The notes under the pieces: generated by a model
What the model was told of the DNA's origin: nothing
Seen by the model: the letters and a program-made list of their open reading frames with translations, nothing else
Databases searched by the model: none
Translations under genes and position numbers: made by a program
Shown here: positions 60,574-64,000 of the stretch, piece after piece
Position numbering within the stretch: position 1 is the stretch's first letter
Layout: each line of letters opens with the position of its first letter
Assembly: GCA_965200175.1 (NCBI GenBank)
Contig: OZ241345.1
Coordinates: 3,410,001-3,474,000, forward strand
Source: Azophilus sp026709365
GTDB lineage: Bacteria; Pseudomonadota; Gammaproteobacteria; Pseudomonadales; Azotimanducaceae
Direction of reading: 5' to 3'
DNA: 64,000 bases

Positions 60574-63500
60574 TCAGCCATCACCAACAGCCAACTCCCC
60601 GTTGACGCCATGAAGTAGCCGGCCCACTGCGGCAATTACATCGTCGGGCGCATTTTCGAGTAAAACCCCGACTTGAAACTTGAGCCCGTGGCCAGCGCTG
60701 GCGCTCATCAACTCTGGAATCAACTCCGCAAGCTCCTGAATCTCATGGCCTTCCAAGATGGCGCTTAGGCGGGAAGTCGGGTCGGCAGGCGGCAAGGCTG
60801 TCGCTTGTTCCGGCTTCTCAAGAACCACCTTGCCAGCGTCTCGCCACGCGCAGTTCAGGGATCCGCTGTCCTCTGCCAATTGCAGCCAGCGACTGTCCAC
60901 CGCCATCTGGATGCCCTCTCGGAGCAAGCCCCAAGGCAGGGCTTCGCCACGAGCTTGGGAGATGGCGCGCTCAAGATCGACGCCGCTTGTCTCGCCGTCG
61001 TGCCAAGCGCTGGGCAGAGCGTTCTCCGTGAGGTCTTGAATAGCGATGGGGTCGGGTCTCGCCCGCAAGCGCGCTTCATCCCGCAGCACGTCATCGGGCA
61101 CCGGATCGCTCCAAATCGACGCGGGGCCGTTGGTCAGCCACAGCAGGCCTGATGCAACGGCTTCACCAATCGAACGAACCACCACTTCCCGTGGACACAG
61201 TGGGATGGCTTCGACATCGTCGTAGCCATCATACTGCACGTTCATGGTGCGTCCGGTCTCAAAGTAAGCAACCACCTCGCCCAAGGCCAAACTGTCGGAG
61301 GCCCAAAGGTTGGGCAAAGCACCGGGAGCGAGCAGCGAGTGATTCAACGCCACCAATTCCGCTTGCTCCGGTAAAACCACTTGCAGTTGAGAGTCTTCAG
61401 CTGCGGATTGGGGCAACGCTTCCCGCCACCAAGTGCGCACACTGCCGTCAGGCCGGGACAACCGAGCGACGAAGAAACCCCTTTCGATGCCTTGAATGAT
61501 GGTGTCCAGAACAATGCGTGGCTTGAGCATCTTCGGCAGATGCGGATATCGGGCGAAAGCACTGGCTAACTCACTAACGTACCGGGCATCGTCCTCTTCA
61601 CGCCACAGTTCGTAAGGGCCGTCCGGCAGAAGGGCCTGCGCATCCACAGCGGTTTCCTTGATGCGGGAGCGTTCATCGGCCTTAATCTGAGTGAACAGCG
61701 CCTCTCCGCTCGCGGGGAGCTTGAAGGCTTGAATCTGATCCTCTGCATTGACCGTCACCACGATGTTCCAGGCAGCGCGAATGGTGTCGGGCACCGCCCG
61801 TTCAGCTTCCTGCCGACGGCGGCGGAGGCGTTCCTCCTGCAATGCGTCAACCGCATGGTCCGTCAACTGACTGCGCACATCCTCCCAACCGAGCAGCGAG
61901 CGCATCGCCTCCCGCGCCGCAGCGAGGCCGTCTCTGGACGGCACTGCCAAAACCACCATGTTGCGGTGAACGCGGGGTCGGTTGGAGCCGGTGGTTTCGT
62001 TGATGAACCGTTGCGCGACAGCGCTTGGCCTGCCGGCATCGGACGCGGCATCGGCGCCCAGAATAGCGTAGCAAAAGACGCCGTTGTCGCTGAGATGATG
62101 CGGCGACAGCGGCAGCGTGTAGGTCTTGGCCCCCGCTCCCTTGGCACCCTCCGTTAGTGGGCGAGTCTTGCCCACCGCTTCCCCAAGCCTTTCGTCCACC
62201 ATGATGTCCGTCACCCGTTGGGCGCAAGCTTCATCGTGCATCTGCTTGAGGTTGGGGCGATTGCCGAGCCGCCAGGACTTCGGGAGGGTGCCAGCCGGGG
62301 CATCCGCGGTGCCTATATCCGCATCGTCCAGAAACCAGGATCGATCGCGCCAGCGGCCCAACCCTTTATCCAATTCAATGGCGTCCGGCCCGTTGGCGCC
62401 AATCATGCGGATCAATTCCGGTGTATTGGCCTTGTGGCCGATGGGCTGGGAGTAGAGAAACACCGTGATCACGGCCTGCTCCATTTCGCGGCTGGCCAAC
62501 GCAGGGGTCTCCTCCTGAATCCTTCGCGCTATCCCCAGTTCCGCCTCAAGCAGGGTGCGCCATTCCGTTCGCCGTCCCTCGATCTTCTCCGAGGTGGCGA
62601 TGCCAGCCAGATCAATCACGGCGTCAGAGGCGCCCGGCTCGTCCGGCGGGGCGAGCAAGGCGGCGGGCCCAATCAGCGGGCAGAGATCCCAACCCTCCGC
62701 TTCGCGCAGCGCGGTGGCCAAGGTGCGCAGAATGCCCCGAGTGCGCTGAAAGCCCCCCAACTGCGTCCACCGGCTGTACAACACATCGGTCAGGTCTGGA
62801 TGGAAGGGAAAGCTCTTTAGAAACCGCGCTTCCTCCTCCGCCCGGTTCTTGCCGATGGTCTCATCCAGCTTCGCCAAAGCCCCTACGATGCCGACGACGG
62901 CACTCTGGTAGGTACTGGGATCCCCGATGGAGCTCAGATCAAAGAACCTCCGGCGCAGCACTTCAGCCACGTCTTCGCGGCCCACGGGCAGAACGCCTTC
63001 CTCCCGCTGGCGACGAAAAACGTCGAAAAGGTCGGATTGCAGCGCCGTGCCGAGGTCGTCGCTTTGCTTGCGCGGGTCGGTGGCCAGCAGCGAAGCCACC
63101 AACGCGGCGCGATCGACCTTGGTGACCGCCTGAACCAGGTACTGGAAGAAATCCACGATTCGATTGCGCCAACTCGGATCGACTCCCACCTTGCCCCGGG
63201 CGTACATCAGCACTTCGTCCACGAGGATAAGGGTGGCTAGACCGTCTTGCTGTGGCTTTTCCAGCAGTTTCACCAACAGAGGCTCGGCAGGCGGCGTTTC
63301 GCGTTCCACGTCTTCGCCATCCGCGTGAATGGCCCGCAGACCGTCGGCACCCGCCAATTGAAAGGCCAGCACGCTCCACGGGTGCTTCAGGGTGCGCGTC
63401 TCGCCGTCGGGGGAGCGAACGCCCTCAATGCCCCGGTCCACGTCAATCTTGTCGAAGCAAAGAGAGGCGGTGAACGCTTGCGGCAATTCCCGCCCGATGT

Positions 63501-63879
63501 GCTGGCGAAACTCCTGCACGGCGGGCACATCGGGCAAAGCGTTCGGATTTTGGAACAGATGGTGCAGGGTGATTAGCGTATGGGTTTTGCCGCCCCCATA
63601 AGTCAACTCCAATTGGCGCACCGCCTTGGCGCTTTGCCCTGCCAAGCGCTCCGCCACGTCTTTGACGAGCTCCCGCAAGGCCAAGGTCGGATAGGTGAGT
63701 GCGAAGAATTTGGCCGGGTCTTCGCAGATGGGCCTTTTGCCGAGACCCGCAGTCACCTCATGGAGGTCCGCGGCGAATTCAGCCAATGTGAGTTCACTGG
63801 TGCGAAGTTCGTCCTTAAGGCGGAAGACGGTGTGCCAAGGTTGATTCAATGGCTTTGGAGACCTCTTGCGGTTGGGCAT
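60574..63879 (-). CDS. Large DUF499-type P-loop ATPase, probable defence-system component
   Basis: 1101 residues. Walker A is LELTYGGGKTHTLITLHHLF and Walker B is LATLILVDEVLMYARGK, with PSWRNRIVDFFQYLVQAVTK near, as in DUF499 proteins. The rest is an ATPase helical part and long C-terminal region with no motif I recognise. DUF499 genes are often found with DUF1156-type methyltransferases and helicases in phage-defence clusters. The gene ends ten bases from copy 3 of the DUF4143 ATPase; its promoter side faces the right window edge, where further genes of such a cluster would lie. The enzyme at 45508 is too far away to be called a partner. Confidence 0.82.
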   Translation of the reverse strand: MPNRKRSPKPLNQPWHTVFRLKDELRTSELTLAEFAADLHEVTAGLGKRPICEDPAKFFALTYPTLALRELVKDVAERLAGQSAKAVRQLELTYGGGKTHTLITLHHLFQNPNALPDVPAVQEFRQHIGRELPQAFTASLCFDKIDVDRGIEGVRSPDGETRTLKHPWSVLAFQLAGADGLRAIHADGEDVERETPPAEPLLVKLLEKPQQDGLATLILVDEVLMYARGKVGVDPSWRNRIVDFFQYLVQAVTKVDRAALVASLLATDPRKQSDDLGTALQSDLFDVFRRQREEGVLPVGREDVAEVLRRRFFDLSSIGDPSTYQSAVVGIVGALAKLDETIGKNRAEEEARFLKSFPFHPDLTDVLYSRWTQLGGFQRTRGILRTLATALREAEGWDLCPLIGPAALLAPPDEPGASDAVIDLAGIATSEKIEGRRTEWRTLLEAELGIARRIQEETPALASREMEQAVITVFLYSQPIGHKANTPELIRMIGANGPDAIELDKGLGRWRDRSWFLDDADIGTADAPAGTLPKSWRLGNRPNLKQMHDEACAQRVTDIMVDERLGEAVGKTRPLTEGAKGAGAKTYTLPLSPHHLSDNGVFCYAILGADAASDAGRPSAVAQRFINETTGSNRPRVHRNMVVLAVPSRDGLAAAREAMRSLLGWEDVRSQLTDHAVDALQEERLRRRRQEAERAVPDTIRAAWNIVVTVNAEDQIQAFKLPASGEALFTQIKADERSRIKETAVDAQALLPDGPYELWREEDDARYVSELASAFARYPHLPKMLKPRIVLDTIIQGIERGFFVARLSRPDGSVRTWWREALPQSAAEDSQLQVVLPEQAELVALNHSLLAPGALPNLWASDSLALGEVVAYFETGRTMNVQYDGYDDVEAIPLCPREVVVRSIGEAVASGLLWLTNGPASIWSDPVPDDVLRDEARLRARPDPIAIQDLTENALPSAWHDGETSGVDLERAISQARGEALPWGLLREGIQMAVDSRWLQLAEDSGSLNCAWRDAGKVVLEKPEQATALPPADPTSRLSAILEGHEIQELAELIPELMSASAGHGLKFQVGVLLENAPDDVIAAVGRLLHGVNGELAVGDG

Positions 63880-64000
63880 GTTTAACGTGGCCTGCTATGC
63901 ATTTGAAGTTAACTCAAGGTTGCCCTGCGGCCGCACTGGCGGTTCCGCGCTTCCCCTGAGGTGGTTCTGTATGGACTCAAGGGTCGCCCGTTCCTCAGAA
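63880..64000. other. Right window edge upstream of the DUF499 gene
   Basis: 121 bases with no supported gene. It is the upstream side of the DUF499 gene; I see no convincing promoter. Confidence 0.4.

Noticed and set aside
1..64000. tRNA or rRNA genes
   Set aside because: I found no cloverleaf-like sequence or rRNA signature by reading; a tRNAscan run could not be made here.

Overview
The window is dense, high-GC bacterial DNA. The gene families and gene orders point to a gammaproteobacterium: nnrD-tsaE-amiB-mutL-miaA, orn, a rhodanese gene followed by psd, efp next to epmA, serB divergent from a ytjB-like gene, and mnmG/rsmG/parA/parB/atpIBEFHAGDC, which usually lies near the replication origin. 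I cannot name a genus from the sequence alone.

Layout. 1-1394: 3' part of argS. 1464-20207: accessory region with a Uma2-type nuclease-like gene, a giant secreted SpvB/FG-GAP/RHS protein of 3942 residues with about 17 Ig/FN3-like modules, a probable immunity gene, an orphan decayed RHS fragment, a lipoprotein gene split by an amber codon, an AAA ATPase, a small lipoprotein carrying one module like those of the giant protein, a DUF2857-like gene and a phage-type S24 repressor. 20336-21670: an AAA/DUF4143 ATPase with three 23-bp direct repeats upstream. 21735-27826: nnrD-tsaE-amiB-mutL-miaA on the minus strand, with no hfq after miaA. 27850-38360: queG, a 101-bp element with terminal inverted repeats, a second DUF4143 ATPase, orn, sulfurtransferase-psd, epmA, efp, an AbgT-type transporter, serB, a ytjB-like gene and a small coiled-coil membrane protein. 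38382-57767: mnmG, then an insertion (second ParA-like gene with partner, IS481-type element), rsmG-parA-parB, a second insertion (Type ISP/IIG-like restriction-modification enzyme, two possible metal-related genes, palindromic repeats), then the complete F-type ATP synthase operon with a clear promoter and a strong terminator. 57934-64000: an acetolactate-synthase-like enzyme, a third, internally deleted DUF4143 ATPase behind three 22-bp direct repeats, and a large DUF499 P-loop protein at the right edge.

The core genes serve tRNA modification (mnmG, miaA, tsaE, queG), translation (argS, efp/epmA), mismatch repair, cell-wall splitting, lipid and serine synthesis, chromosome partition and ATP synthesis. 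The accessory genes lie at the seams of conserved gene orders.

Four things deserve attention. Two of the three DUF4143 ATPase genes have three short direct repeats of exact period (23 and 22 bp) just upstream; the third has a perfect dyad overlapping an apparent leaderless promoter. A two-hairpin palindromic repeat occurs between genes and, in frame, inside the Uma2-like gene and probably nnrD. The RHS locus shows toxin-tip exchange. The origin-proximal operon has been invaded at two joints.
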